Assembly (NCBI GenBank): GCA_021404525.1
Contig: JAAWWE010000007.1
Location: 157,915 to 221,914 of the forward strand
Direction: 5' to 3'
Length of the DNA: 64,000 nt
Source: Rhodobiaceae bacterium
GTDB lineage: Bacteria; Pseudomonadota; Alphaproteobacteria; Parvibaculales; Parvibaculaceae
Shown here piece by piece: positions 26,678 to 36,157 of the stretch. Below the pieces are notes generated by a model. The model was given only the letters and a program-made list of their open reading frames with translations, was not told the DNA's origin and made no database searches. Both the position numbers and the translations under genes were made by a program. Every line of letters starts with the position of its first letter. The stretch's first letter is position 1.

Positions 26678-28135
26678 ATGGCGTATGAGAGGCAGGACAA
26701 GAAAGTCTTTGCGGGGCCAAGGGTCAGACGGCTTCGCCGCGACAAGGGGCTCACCCAGGCCCGCATGGCCGACGAATTGTCGATCTCAGCGAGCTATCTG
26801 AACCTGATTGAGCGCAATCAGCGGCCTGTTTCTGCGCAGATCCTGCTCAGAATGGCGGATGTCTTCGATGTTGATCTGCGCTCGCTTGGCGGTGACGAGG
26901 AGGCGAGGGCGCTCTCAGCCCTCAAAGAGGTATTCTCAGACCCACTCATGCGCGATACGGGCCTCTCAGACCAGGATCTGAAGGATGTCGCCGATGCGAC
27001 GCCTGCCATCGCTGATGCTGTTGCCACGCTCTACCGGTCCTATCAGGAGGCAGTGGAGGCAAGCTCCATGCTGGCGGAGCGCCTTGCCGACCGGGACGAT
27101 GACACCACAGCACAGGCGATCGGACTACCGATAGAAGAAGTCCGTGACTTCATCAATGCCCACACCAACCATTTTCCCGCACTCGATGAAGCGGCGGAAG
27201 ATCTTTATGCCAGCGCCAAATTGTCAGCTGATGAGCCCTATGTCGCCCTGCGAGATTATCTACGAGACACCCACGGGGTGAGCACACGGGTGGTCCCGGC
27301 GGATTTTATGTCCGGTGAACTGCGCCGCTACGACCGACATCGTCAGACCATGTTCCTGTCTGAACTGTTGGATCAGCCCGGACGGTCCTTTCAACTCGCC
27401 TATCAGGTCGGCTTTCTGGAGCAGGCCAAGACGCTCGAGCAGCTGGTTGAACAGTCGGGTCTGAGTGATGACGAGGCACGACGCCTGTTGCGCATCGCCC
27501 TTGCCAATTATTTTGCAGCGGCGCTGCTCATGCCTTATGACGCTTTTTTCCGAACAGCGCAGGAGACCAAATATGACATTCGTCTGTTGGGACGGCGTTT
27601 TGGGACGAGCTTCGAACAGGTCTGCCATCGCTTGACGACACTGCAGCGCGCAGGGGCGAGGGGCATTCCGTTCTTCCTTATTCGGGTGGACAATGCCGGC
27701 AATGTCTCAAAACGCTTTTCCGCCGCGGGCTTCCACTTTGCCCGATTTGGCGGAACCTGTCCGCGATGGAACGTGCATGACGCGTTTCGCGTGCCCGGTG
27801 AGGTCTATACCCAGGTTGTCGCCATGGATGATGGCACACGGTATTTCTCTATTGCCAGAACAGTGAGCCGCGCAGGGTCTGGTATCGGCGTGCCAGGGGA
27901 CCAATATGTTGTTGGCCTTGGATGTGATATCTCCCATGCTCGCGATTTCGCTTATTCCCTAGGCCATGATCTGGACAATGAAGAAGCAGCGACCCCCATT
28001 GGCGTTAACTGCCGCTTGTGCGAGCGACTGGATTGCTCCCAGCGCGCCTTCCCGCCGCTTAAGCGTAAGCTTCATGTCGAGGAGCATATACGTGGCGTGT
28101 CGGCCTTTGGTGTGCCGTCGGACGGGGCGGACTAG
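26678..28135 (+). CDS. scfR: ScfR/RamB-like XRE transcriptional regulator (short-chain fatty acid, glyoxylate shunt)
   Basis: A 485-residue regulator. An N-terminal XRE helix-turn-helix (RVRRLRRDKGLTQARMADELSISASYLNLIERNQRPVS, residues 12-50) is followed by an IrrE-like domain and a C-terminal DUF2083 domain with cysteines (NCRLCERLDCSQRAFPPLKR). This is the architecture of RamB and ScfR, which sense acyl-CoA or short-chain fatty acid status and control aceA/aceB and propionate genes. It is divergent from aceB-aceA with two palindromic sites between, so it most likely regulates both the shunt and itself. Gene name is by family and context. Confidence 0.85.
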   Translation: MAYERQDKKVFAGPRVRRLRRDKGLTQARMADELSISASYLNLIERNQRPVSAQILLRMADVFDVDLRSLGGDEEARALSALKEVFSDPLMRDTGLSDQDLKDVADATPAIADAVATLYRSYQEAVEASSMLAERLADRDDDTTAQAIGLPIEEVRDFINAHTNHFPALDEAAEDLYASAKLSADEPYVALRDYLRDTHGVSTRVVPADFMSGELRRYDRHRQTMFLSELLDQPGRSFQLAYQVGFLEQAKTLEQLVEQSGLSDDEARRLLRIALANYFAAALLMPYDAFFRTAQETKYDIRLLGRRFGTSFEQVCHRLTTLQRAGARGIPFFLIRVDNAGNVSKRFSAAGFHFARFGGTCPRWNVHDAFRVPGEVYTQVVAMDDGTRYFSIARTVSRAGSGIGVPGDQYVVGLGCDISHARDFAYSLGHDLDNEEAATPIGVNCRLCERLDCSQRAFPPLKRKLHVEEHIRGVSAFGVPSDGAD

Positions 28136-28141
28136 CGGCTA

Positions 28142-28876
28142 ATGTCAGTTTCTTCAAAAGAATGGGCGATTGTGCTGACAATTGCTCTCTTGCTCCATAT
28201 TGCAGCGGGACTCGCCTGGTGGTGGCAGCCCGCGGTGGAGTTCGTTGATCCTGGGGCAAGCTCCATGCGCTTAGCGCTGGCGCCAAGCAATGTGCCGAGT
28301 GATGATCGCGCAGAGACGGAGGTGCAGCAGGAAGAGGATCTCGTTCCGCCTGAACCAGAGCCGGAACCGATTGTGGAGCCGGTGCAAAAGCCTGTGATGC
28401 CAACGCGAGTACCTGACCGGTTGATTGAGCCGATCGCCCCGGCGCCGGATCCGACACCGGCAGTAGCAGAGCAAAGCGCCCCTACGGAGCAAGCTGCATC
28501 AACCCCATCACGTAATGCGGCGGCACCAGTCATTGACCAAACGGGACAGGCCAATGCGACAACAGGAATTTCGACCGCCAATGTGGAGGCGGATTTTCTT
28601 GCGACATTGGCGAGCTGGCTTGCGCGCCACAAACGATATCCGAGATCTGCGCGGCGTCGAAACCTTGAAGGCGTTGCAACGCTTTCATTTACGATGAACG
28701 CCGCCGGCAAGGTCTTGCGCTATGAGGTCGTCGGGTCAAGCGGATATGACGTGCTGGATCGGGAGGTCGTCAACATGCTGCAGCGAGCAGAACCCTTGCC
28801 CGCCCTGCCGCGAGACCTGCGACGCACCAATATGGACATCACCATCCCCATTCGCTTTGAACTGGCACGAAACTAG
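28142..28876 (+). CDS. TonB-family energy transducer
   Basis: A 244-residue protein with one N-terminal membrane anchor (residues 9-28), a long Pro/Glu-rich periplasmic spacer (EPEPEPIVEPVQKP and similar, residues 60-125) and a C-terminal TonB domain (RYPRSARRRNLEGVATLSFTMNAAGKVLRYEVVGSSGYDVLDREVVNML). TonB couples inner-membrane proton motive force, through ExbB-ExbD, to outer-membrane receptors. The start codon is six bases after the ScfR stop without a clear ribosome site, which suggests translational coupling. No exbB, exbD or receptor gene is present in the window. Confidence 0.85.
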   Translation: MSVSSKEWAIVLTIALLLHIAAGLAWWWQPAVEFVDPGASSMRLALAPSNVPSDDRAETEVQQEEDLVPPEPEPEPIVEPVQKPVMPTRVPDRLIEPIAPAPDPTPAVAEQSAPTEQAASTPSRNAAAPVIDQTGQANATTGISTANVEADFLATLASWLARHKRYPRSARRRNLEGVATLSFTMNAAGKVLRYEVVGSSGYDVLDREVVNMLQRAEPLPALPRDLRRTNMDITIPIRFELARN

Positions 28877-29850
28877 GCGGATTGGTTGTCTTCTGGCGGC
28901 ACCTTGTTGGAAAAGAGCGCGCGCAACGTGCACCAGCTGACAAAGCCGATGATGAGTGTTGCGACCAGGAGCAAACCCACCGCGAGAATGCCGGTGCTTA
29001 CGTCAGGGTCATTCATAAGCACATGGCGCTTGAGCGCTGCGCCTGCCAGCGCAGCTGAAGGGAACGTAAACGCCCACCAGGACATCTGAAAAGACAGGGC
29101 AAAGAACCGGCGAGCCATAGTCGCAAGAAGCAGCGCAATAAATAGACCGGCAAAGAAGAAACCATCAGCGATAGGCGTAAAATCACCCGACAGAACTGCC
29201 GTTGACAGGGCGGCCAAGGCGGGAGGGGCGATCAACACGAAGAGGGTTGGGAGAAACTGCTGGGGCAATTGCCCATGAAACAGGATGCGGTTGAGGACAA
29301 CCGGAAGCAGGGCAAGCCAAAACAGAAGCGCAACAGCAAAGCAGAACATCGCAATGGTGCTTGATCCGCCTGCGGGCAGCGTCGCTGGAACGACAAACAG
29401 CCCAGCAATCGGTACAAACATGGAAGGGTTCGCACGGGTGATCTCAAAATTGTGGATAATCCAGATGCGCAGAACAGAGATAGCCAGTGCCACATGCAAG
29501 ACCGCTGCAAAACTCCACAAAGGGGTGCTGACGGCAAAGCCCAACCGGTCAAGCCAGGAAGCCAGGAGCAGCAGCGAGATGGTGAAGCCAGGGAAGAAGT
29601 TCGCGATATTGGTATCGCAAAAATCTTCGACAACCAGCGGGACGTGAAGCGCAAATTTTGCCGCATAGAGCAGCATCACCAGACCTGTTGTGGCCAACGT
29701 AATGGCAAACAATAAGTGCGATATTTCTCCAGCCACAGGGTGCAAAGAAGAAGCCTGAGCCCAAGCACTTGCAAGCCCGCCAAGACCCATGCCAACGCCA
29801 AAATAGGCGGGAGAAACAGTCCGTGAAATGACTTTGAGTGTGTCAAACAT
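28873..29850 (-). CDS. SLAC1/TehA-type (TDT family) membrane channel or carrier
   Basis: A 325-residue protein with about ten membrane helices starting ISRTVSPAYFGVGMGLGGLASAW, the usual N-terminus of TDT/SLAC1-type proteins (SLAC1 anion channels, TehA, malate carriers). Paired helices with Gly and Phe (GDFTPIADGFFFAGLFIALL, FPSAALAGAALKRHV) are consistent with the five-hairpin pore. ATG at 29850 is preferred to 29886; neither has a strong ribosome site. Its 3' end overlaps the TonB gene by 4 bp. Which anion or weak acid it passes is unknown. Confidence 0.82.
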   Translation of the reverse strand: MFDTLKVISRTVSPAYFGVGMGLGGLASAWAQASSLHPVAGEISHLLFAITLATTGLVMLLYAAKFALHVPLVVEDFCDTNIANFFPGFTISLLLLASWLDRLGFAVSTPLWSFAAVLHVALAISVLRIWIIHNFEITRANPSMFVPIAGLFVVPATLPAGGSSTIAMFCFAVALLFWLALLPVVLNRILFHGQLPQQFLPTLFVLIAPPALAALSTAVLSGDFTPIADGFFFAGLFIALLLATMARRFFALSFQMSWWAFTFPSAALAGAALKRHVLMNDPDVSTGILAVGLLLVATLIIGFVSWCTLRALFSNKVPPEDNQSA

Positions 29851-30045
29851 GGTCCACACTCTAGTCAACGGCCCAGAAAGTGCCATTCACTTTTGCAGGC
29901 ACGGGTTGGAGGGCATGGTGAATAGAATGTAAACGAGCTCCCATCCATAGGGACTAAACCGCTTGTTAGCGAATTGCCGCTAACGTCGCCTTGGGAGTTC
30001 CTCACCAACTGATGGAACCACTGTGATCGCAGGGCGAGAGTGTTT

Positions 30046-30834
30046 ATGGGCAACCCAAGAAGAAGATTTCGAATCGAAACCGTGAACATTCACACGCGTG
30101 ACCGCGTTGAATCAGGTGAGCCGATTGCGCTCGCGACGGAGATGTCCGTGCCAGACAGCGTCGCAGCAGAGCGCCACCAAGAAATCATGGATGCGATTGG
30201 TCAGCTTGGCCGCTCCGTTGACACAAGCGCAGTGGCAGACTTGGCGCTTCCTGATGCAGCACCTGACGCCTTGTTGGATAAGTACAAAGAAGAGATCAAA
30301 GAGGCAGCAAAGCTTAAATCCGAATTGGACCTCATGCAGGCTGCCATTCAGAGAACAAAAAGCGAGATCGTGGCGCTGCGCTATGATGGCGCCTCATCAG
30401 AACGCATCAGGTCGGTGACCGATGAGCTCGATGAAGTGGTAGCGGGTACAGAAGCTGCGACAGAGGGTATCCTAAGCGCTGTGGAATTGATCGACAGCAA
30501 CGCCTCTGCGCTCAGCACGACCTTGGAAGGTGTGCAGGCAAGCCAAGCGCTTGAGATTCAGGAACAGGTCGTTGCGATCTTTGAAGCCTGTAACTTTCAA
30601 GATATTACCGGCCAGCGGATCACGAAAGTCGTGAACGCGCTTCGCTACATTGAAGAGCGAATTGAAAGCATGCAGGTCATCTGGGGCGAAGCCGGATTTG
30701 AAGGTGTCGAAGCAGCAGATGATGGCTCGTCGGGCACGGAAGTTCCTGAAGGACGGGCTTTGGCGAGCGGACCATCAATGCCTGAAGCTGATGATCGGGC
30801 AAGCCAGGCAGATATTGACGCCCTGTTTGACTAA
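30046..30834 (+). CDS. cheZ: Protein phosphatase CheZ (CheY-P dephosphorylation)
   Basis: A 262-residue protein, largely long helices. The CheZ active-site stretch ACNFQDITGQRITKVVNALRYIEERI holds Asp186 and Gln190, matching the catalytic Asp143/Gln147 pair of E. coli CheZ. The extreme C-terminus, SQADIDALFD, matches the CheY-binding tail. It would speed loss of phosphate from CheY and set flagellar switching. ATG at 30046 is chosen; an upstream GTG would add two residues. No other che genes flank it, but a chemoreceptor lies at 53624. It converges with the histidine kinase gene. Confidence 0.85.
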   Translation: MGNPRRRFRIETVNIHTRDRVESGEPIALATEMSVPDSVAAERHQEIMDAIGQLGRSVDTSAVADLALPDAAPDALLDKYKEEIKEAAKLKSELDLMQAAIQRTKSEIVALRYDGASSERIRSVTDELDEVVAGTEAATEGILSAVELIDSNASALSTTLEGVQASQALEIQEQVVAIFEACNFQDITGQRITKVVNALRYIEERIESMQVIWGEAGFEGVEAADDGSSGTEVPEGRALASGPSMPEADDRASQADIDALFD

Positions 30835-30899
30835 AGCGCTTCGCCTGTTTGCGGCTCAATAAGGAACTGAAAGGCGCAACTCGGGGTGAGTGGCGGGTG

Positions 30900-32459
30900 T
30901 CAGCGGACAAGCCGGGCTGCAGGCAGCCTCATTTCAACAACAGCATGTCCTTGAGTCGATTTCTCAATCGATAGCGATCCACCGTGAAGTTCTGCAATTT
31001 TGCGGGTCAGCGAGAGCGCTAGTCCCATGTCGCGCGGACGGCTGCGTCCTTCCGCACTGACAAATGGATCTTCCACCAAAGCACAGGCATCTTGGGAGAT
31101 GTGGTCATAGGGAAGCGCCATCTCAGTCCCGTCGGGGCTGTCGATCGCCGCTTCGATGACGAGGGACTGCTGTGCGTGCTTCACACTGAGCTCAATACAC
31201 GAGCCGTTCCCTGTCGTGTGTAGAAGCTCCGAGATAAGCCGGAAAATGCCCTGGCGCAGCTTTTTGGCATCTCCTCGAAATCCGGGAAGGTCCTGACAGG
31301 AGCGCACGGAAAGTGTCACGCCAGCATCGGCTGCTGTTCGTTTTTGTGCTGTGACGACCGTTTCCAGGAGTGCATCGAGATTGCAGATGTCATTGGCAAG
31401 AGAGCTGTCATCGGGCTTTGATTCAGCTACGCTCAAAAGATCTTCGATTATGTCGAGCAGCATTGTGCCTGATTGGTGGATGTCGCGGGCATATTCCCGA
31501 TACCTGTCTGCGAGCGGTCCGAACTGGGCATCCTTCATGATCTCAGAGAAACCAATGATATGTGTGAGCGGTGTGCGCAAATCATGATTCACGTTGGAGA
31601 AGAAGCTATTCGTGCGCCGCTCTGACGTGAGCCCCTGCTTCTCCGCATCGCGGATGGTTTGCTCAAGTTGCTTGCGGACGGTCGTGTCTGTAAACGCCGC
31701 AACCCGTGCCGGCTGTCCACCCCATTCCGTTTCAACGATCCTGAGGTCTGCGGTCCGCTCTTCTCCACTGGGTTGTTTAATCCGGATATCTCTCTCTCCG
31801 GGTGTCGTTGGCATCTCCAAACGTTCCCCAGCAAGAGACTCAAGCGGGCGTCCCAGAAGCTCAGCGGCAGCAGAATTAGCGAAAGCAACTTTGCCGTCAT
31901 TGTCGAGGATGACCATGGCGTCTGCAGCTTCCTGGACCACAGTAACTGGGGATTGCTCTTCCACTGTCTCCTCGGCGGCGACCTCTGGAGTGGGCACGGG
32001 CGTCACGGTTTTCAGTCGGGCGTAACGAGCAATCGCGATTGTTGTCGGGGTGAGCAAGTCTTCTGCATGAAACGCATCGAATATGCAGGCATCGTCTGCA
32101 CCCTGGTCAATGGCACGTGCGGCGGTTTCACGGTTGAAGACATGGTTTTCAAACAAGGCAATGACCGGCACATCTGGGCCAAGGCTGACAACGCGGGCCA
32201 AAGCATCGAAATCACGGTCGGACCCGATCCCAATGTCATAGAGAATGGCATCAAGCCCAGGTGCCAATAGAGGCGCGATGCCGCGGGATCTGGCGACGGG
32301 AATGATATCGGCATCCAGGCCGTCAAAAACCGACCCAGGCAGCGCTGCATCACTGACAAGGGCAAGCGAAAGGCGCGCGGGCGCAGGCTGAAGGCTGGCG
32401 GTTACCGCCTGCTGAGCAGACGACCCTGAAATTGAAGGGCGAGGGGCGGATCGAATCAT
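30900..32459 (-). CDS. PAS-containing sensor histidine kinase with degenerate ATP-binding domain
   Basis: A 519-residue cytoplasmic protein. Residues 28-150 look like a pseudo-receiver, 175-265 a PAS domain (AMVILDNDGKVAFANSAAAELLG), and 285-345 a HisKA domain with His292 in NVNHDLRTPLTHIIGFSEIM. The following ATPase domain is unusual: in the N box, LRQGIFRLISELLHTT, both usual asparagines are Arg407 and Glu411, and the DxGxG motif is replaced by DSPDGTEM. Phosphotransfer ability is retained in principle but ATP hydrolysis is doubtful, as in DivL-type pseudokinases. Gene is alone on its strand and converges on cheZ. Confidence 0.82.
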   Translation of the reverse strand: MIRSAPRPSISGSSAQQAVTASLQPAPARLSLALVSDAALPGSVFDGLDADIIPVARSRGIAPLLAPGLDAILYDIGIGSDRDFDALARVVSLGPDVPVIALFENHVFNRETAARAIDQGADDACIFDAFHAEDLLTPTTIAIARYARLKTVTPVPTPEVAAEETVEEQSPVTVVQEAADAMVILDNDGKVAFANSAAAELLGRPLESLAGERLEMPTTPGERDIRIKQPSGEERTADLRIVETEWGGQPARVAAFTDTTVRKQLEQTIRDAEKQGLTSERRTNSFFSNVNHDLRTPLTHIIGFSEIMKDAQFGPLADRYREYARDIHQSGTMLLDIIEDLLSVAESKPDDSSLANDICNLDALLETVVTAQKRTAADAGVTLSVRSCQDLPGFRGDAKKLRQGIFRLISELLHTTGNGSCIELSVKHAQQSLVIEAAIDSPDGTEMALPYDHISQDACALVEDPFVSAEGRSRPRDMGLALSLTRKIAELHGGSLSIEKSTQGHAVVEMRLPAARLVR

Positions 32460-32671
32460 TCGATGGTCTCATCATTAAGCTTTCGCTAACCATGAGGCCT
32501 GCTTGGTAAACAGAGCGTAAAGAAAAAGGCTATTTAGGTGCCTTTCGATCTGAGGACACAAGTCGGATAAAGCCGGGTGGGGTAAGTTTTATTGATAAAA
32601 ATCAATGGGTTAAGTGAACCGCCCCAACCCAGGTGCGACCCTTGCCAATCCGTTAAGAGTTAATATCCCAG

Positions 32672-32701
32672 AAAGAATTTAAGAGCGCTGTTATGCGCTC
32701 T
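32672..32701 (-). terminator. Rho-independent terminator overlapping the VOC gene stop
   Basis: On the minus strand AGAGCGC-ATAACA-GCGCTCT forms a perfect 7-bp hairpin that includes the TAA stop of the VOC gene, followed by TAAATTCTTT. The T-rich tail is interrupted, so efficiency is uncertain. Confidence 0.55.
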
Positions 32702-33149
32702 CTGGCTTAGGCAGTTTGAGGCGTCCATCTTCCTCAAACTTCCAATAGGGATTGAAGGCCACCTCCCACGCATGTCCGTCCGGGTCTGCAAAATAGCCCG
32801 AATAGCCACCCCAGAATGCTTTGTGCGCGGGTTTAAGGATTTTGGCCCCAAAGGCTTCGCCCTTGTCGCCGATCAACGCCAAAAGTTCATCCACTTCCGC
32901 TTCGCTGCGTGCATTGTAGGCAACCGCAAATCCCTGATAGCCCGCAGACGGCACAGCTGGATCAAGGTCAGCATCTTTCGCAAGCTCCTCATGACCGAAC
33001 AGGCCAAACACAAACCCACCAGCGTCGTAGGCAGTCATGCCCTCGGTCATAAAGGGCTTCCAGCCCAACAGGTCTTCATAGAATGACCGGGTCTTGGCCA
33101 TATCGGACGTGCCAAAAGTGATGATGCTGTAGCGCTGTTCCATGGACAT
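32691..33149 (-). CDS. VOC (glyoxalase/bleomycin resistance-fold) family protein
   Basis: A 152-residue vicinal-oxygen-chelate protein with two beta-alpha-beta-beta-beta modules: YSIITFGTSDMAKTRSFYEDLLGWKPF and GFAVAYNARSEAEVDELLALIGDKGEAFG, ending AFWGGYSGYFADPDGHAWEVAFNPYW with the metal-ligand glutamate. Members include glyoxalase I, dioxygenases and resistance proteins; the reaction here is unknown. GGGAG precedes the first ATG (33149); a second ATG at 33143 is possible. The gene is divergent from hisS. Confidence 0.88.
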   Translation of the reverse strand: MSMEQRYSIITFGTSDMAKTRSFYEDLLGWKPFMTEGMTAYDAGGFVFGLFGHEELAKDADLDPAVPSAGYQGFAVAYNARSEAEVDELLALIGDKGEAFGAKILKPAHKAFWGGYSGYFADPDGHAWEVAFNPYWKFEEDGRLKLPKPESA

Positions 33150-33348
33150 GTGTCTCCCTGTTTTGATCTATTGGAACATAAGAGGAACATGTCAACAAGC
33201 GGCATAAGCAAAAAACCAAAAGTCTCAGAGACTGCAAAGGTTTGTGGCAAGCGGCAGGCTTGCGGCGGCAGCGGGCTTGCGTTACCACTGCGCGGCCCAA
33301 AAAAACTAGAGATCCGGGCAAGAGTGGCGAGGCCCAACGCGGCAAAAA

Positions 33349-34851
33349 ATGGCGAAAAAGAAAAAGACATTTCGCCCCAAGGCACGGGTGCCGAAGGGGT
33401 TGAGGGATATTCCGGCGGCAACTGTCCGTGCGGAAGGGGCCATGCTTGCGCGTATCCGGGAAGTTTATGAGCTTTATGGATTTGAGCCGCTTGAGACATC
33501 GGCATTCGAATATGCCGACGCCTTGGGCAAGTTTCTGCCGGACGAAGATCGTCCGAACGAGGGCGTGTTTTCGTTTCAGGATGACGACGACCAATGGTTG
33601 TCGCTTCGCTACGATCTGACGGCGCCACTCGCCCGTTTCGTGGCTGAGAACTATGATGGCCTGCCCAAACCCTTCCGGCGCTACCAAACCGGCCCGGTTT
33701 GGCGAAACGAAAAGCCGGGTCCCGGCCGTTTCCGCCAGTTCACCCAATTTGATGCTGACACAGTTGGCGCTCCTGGCCCCGCGGCTGATGCGGAAATGTG
33801 CATGATGGCGGCTGACTGCCTTGAAGCTCTGGGCATCCCGCGCAACTCCTATGTGATGCGCGTGAACAACCGCAAAGTGTTGGACGGTGTTTTCGAGACC
33901 TGCGGCATTGTTGGCGAAGGGCCTGATTTCGAGAAACAACACCTCACGGTCATGCGGGCGATCGACAAGCTGGATCGCTTGGGAAGCGAAGGCGTGCGTC
34001 TTCTGCTGGGCAAAGGCCGCAAAGATGAGTCCGGTGATTTCACGGAAGGTGCCGGGCTCTCTGATGATCAGATTGAGCGCATCATCACCTTCACCGAGTC
34101 AGGTGGTGGCACGCGCGATGCGGTATGCAGCGCGATGGAAACCCTTGTTGGCGACAGCGAAATTGGCCGCGAAGGCGTCGCAGAGCTCCGCGAAATTGAT
34201 GCCCTGCTTACAGCTGTTGGCTACGACGAAGACCGCGTTGCTTTTGATCCGGCAGTGGTCCGCGGGCTGGGCTATTACACCGGGCCCGTCTATGAAGCGG
34301 AACTCACCTTTGAAGCGACCGACGAAGAAGGTCAACAGCGGCGCTTCGGATCTGTTGGCGGCGGCGGGCGCTATGACGACCTTGTCGAGCGCTTCAAAGG
34401 CGTGAAGGTTCCTGCGACCGGTTTTTCCATCGGTGTGAGCCGTCTGTTCGCAGCGCTGGAAGCTTTGGACAAGATTGAAGAAAACACAGTTGCAGCCCCC
34501 GTCATCGTTCTCGTGATGGATAAGGACGCGATGCCTGGCTATCAGAAGATGGTCAGTGAACTTCGCTCTGCAGGCATTCGCGCCGAGCTTTATCTCGGCG
34601 GATCGGGCATGCGCGCTCAGGTGAAATATGCCGACCGTCGTGGTGCACCCATTGTCGTCATTGAAGGTGAGGATGAGCGCCAAAAAGGTGAAGTCACCCT
34701 AAAAGACCTTATCCTTGGCGCGCAAAAGTCAGAAGAAATCAAAGACAATGCGGAATGGCGCGAAAGTGCCCATGCGCAGGTGTCTGTGCCGCGCGCGGCG
34801 CTTGTTGAGCATGTGCAGGAAATTCTGGGCCGACATAGCAAGGCTCACTGA
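33349..34851 (+). CDS. hisS: Histidyl-tRNA synthetase
   Basis: A 500-residue class II aminoacyl-tRNA synthetase charging tRNA-His. Motif 2 is in [32 protein letters not shown], the histidine-A signature in [16 protein letters not shown], motif 3 in [19 protein letters not shown] and [13 protein letters not shown], and an anticodon domain covers about residues 390-500. The N-terminal [19 protein letters not shown] is typical of alphaproteobacterial forms. It heads hisS-hisZ-hisG, and hisZ is a paralogue of hisS lacking charging activity. GC-rich direct and inverted repeats such as GCAAGCGGCAGGCTTGC lie upstream at about 33246. Confidence 0.96.
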   Translation: MAKKKKTFRPKARVPKGLRDIPAATVRAEGAMLARIREVYELYGFEPLETSAFEYADALGKFLPDEDRPNEGVFSFQDDDDQWLSLRYDLTAPLARFVAENYDGLPKPFRRYQTGPVWRNEKPGPGRFRQFTQFDADTVGAPGPAADAEMCMMAADCLEALGIPRNSYVMRVNNRKVLDGVFETCGIVGEGPDFEKQHLTVMRAIDKLDRLGSEGVRLLLGKGRKDESGDFTEGAGLSDDQIERIITFTESGGGTRDAVCSAMETLVGDSEIGREGVAELREIDALLTAVGYDEDRVAFDPAVVRGLGYYTGPVYEAELTFEATDEEGQQRRFGSVGGGGRYDDLVERFKGVKVPATGFSIGVSRLFAALEALDKIEENTVAAPVIVLVMDKDAMPGYQKMVSELRSAGIRAELYLGGSGMRAQVKYADRRGAPIVVIEGEDERQKGEVTLKDLILGAQKSEEIKDNAEWRESAHAQVSVPRAALVEHVQEILGRHSKAH

Positions 34852-34960
34852 CCTTCCGGCACCCGCCGGCGGTCATGTGGGCCTCACTGGCGACACTCTT
34901 TCAGAATTCTTTGCATTTCCATGTTAGACAGGAGCCCGTAATCATGTGCCGTAAGGCAGG

Positions 34961-36157
34961 ATGCGGGATAAGACCATGACAAGTATTTCCAGCAGTGGGG
35001 ACGAGCTCAAAGCACGTGAGCAACAGGCTGTAGCCGTGCGGGTCTCATTTGAGGCAGCCTCGTTTGAACCCGTCTGCGCACCCGTTTTGCAACCGGCGGA
35101 CATTTTTCTGGACCGATCCGGAGAAGATATCAGGCGCCGAACCTATCTCTTCACGGACGCAGGAGGGCAGGAGCTCTGCTTGCGGCCAGAGCTCACCATT
35201 CCTGTCTGCCGCCTCTATCTTGAGAATGATCTCGACGGGGCAACGCCTCGGCGCCTGTGTGCGAGCGGCCCAGTCTATCGCTATCAGCCTGCAGGTTCAG
35301 AAAAGCTGAGTGAATATAATCAGTGCGGCCTCGAAATATTAGGCAGTGTTGATGAAGCTGCAGGGGACGCTGAGGTGACCCGTCTTGGGGTTGCTGCTGT
35401 CGAGGCTGCGGGCCTTACAGACTATCAGTTGGAGCTCGGTGACCTCTCGCTCTTTGATGCCCTTATTGACGCCATTAACATTCCAAATGGCTGGAAAGGA
35501 CGCTTGCGTCGCCAGTTCTGGCGGCCGGAGTTTTTCGCCAACCTGCTGACCGATCTCTCAAATGGCGAGGGACAAGCGGGTGGCAAAGAGGGAGATGGCC
35601 TTCTGTCGGTCCTTGCCGGTCTCGATGAGAAGCAGGCGACGACACTGCTCACCGACGTCCTGAAGCTCGGTGGGATTGCACCCGTAGGCGGGCGCGGCGT
35701 TGACGAGATTGCCAGCCGCTTGCTTGAAAAGGCGGGCGAGGCAACGACGGAGCAAATGCCAAAAGAAGCAGCTGCGATCATTGCCGATTACATGAAGATT
35801 TCCGTCCCAGCGAAAGATGCTGTGGAGCAGGTGGGCAACCTTTTGAAGAAGAACGGCATTTCAGCGGACGCGGCGCTTGAGAAACTGGCGACCCGCCTGA
35901 CAGCAATCTCAGAGGCCGGTGTTGATCTCGGTCGTGCCAACTTTTCAACGGGCTTTGGCCGCAAGCTCGAATATTACACGGGCCACGTGTTTGAGCTGCG
36001 CGTGCCTGAACTTGGAAGTGACGCTGTGGTCATGGGCGGTGGGCGATATGACGGTCTGCTGCAAAGCCTGGGCGCAACAAAGCCTGTGCAGGCGGTCGGG
36101 TGTGCCATCGCACTGGAAAGACTGTTCCTTGCGACCAATAAGGGAGATATGAAATGA
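34961..36157 (+). CDS. hisZ: ATP phosphoribosyltransferase regulatory subunit HisZ
   Basis: A 398-residue HisS-like protein without aminoacylation activity that binds HisG and makes it sensitive to histidine. It has class II core motifs (QPADIFLDRSGEDIRRRTYLFTDAGGQELCLRPELTIPVCRLYL, YNQCGLEILG, FSTGFGRKLEYYTGHVFELR, VMGGGRYDGLLQSLGA) but no anticodon-binding domain. It is 109 bp after hisS and overlaps hisG by 4 bp (ATGA), so the latter two are translationally coupled. Start 34961 is used; 34976 (MTSISSS) is an equally good possibility. Confidence 0.93.
   Translation: MRDKTMTSISSSGDELKAREQQAVAVRVSFEAASFEPVCAPVLQPADIFLDRSGEDIRRRTYLFTDAGGQELCLRPELTIPVCRLYLENDLDGATPRRLCASGPVYRYQPAGSEKLSEYNQCGLEILGSVDEAAGDAEVTRLGVAAVEAAGLTDYQLELGDLSLFDALIDAINIPNGWKGRLRRQFWRPEFFANLLTDLSNGEGQAGGKEGDGLLSVLAGLDEKQATTLLTDVLKLGGIAPVGGRGVDEIASRLLEKAGEATTEQMPKEAAAIIADYMKISVPAKDAVEQVGNLLKKNGISADAALEKLATRLTAISEAGVDLGRANFSTGFGRKLEYYTGHVFELRVPELGSDAVVMGGGRYDGLLQSLGATKPVQAVGCAIALERLFLATNKGDMK

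Noticed and set aside
34852..34960. GC-rich inverted repeat CCGG...CCGG after hisS as a possible terminator
   Set aside because: No T-run follows, and hisZ continues on the same strand, so a real stop is not supported.
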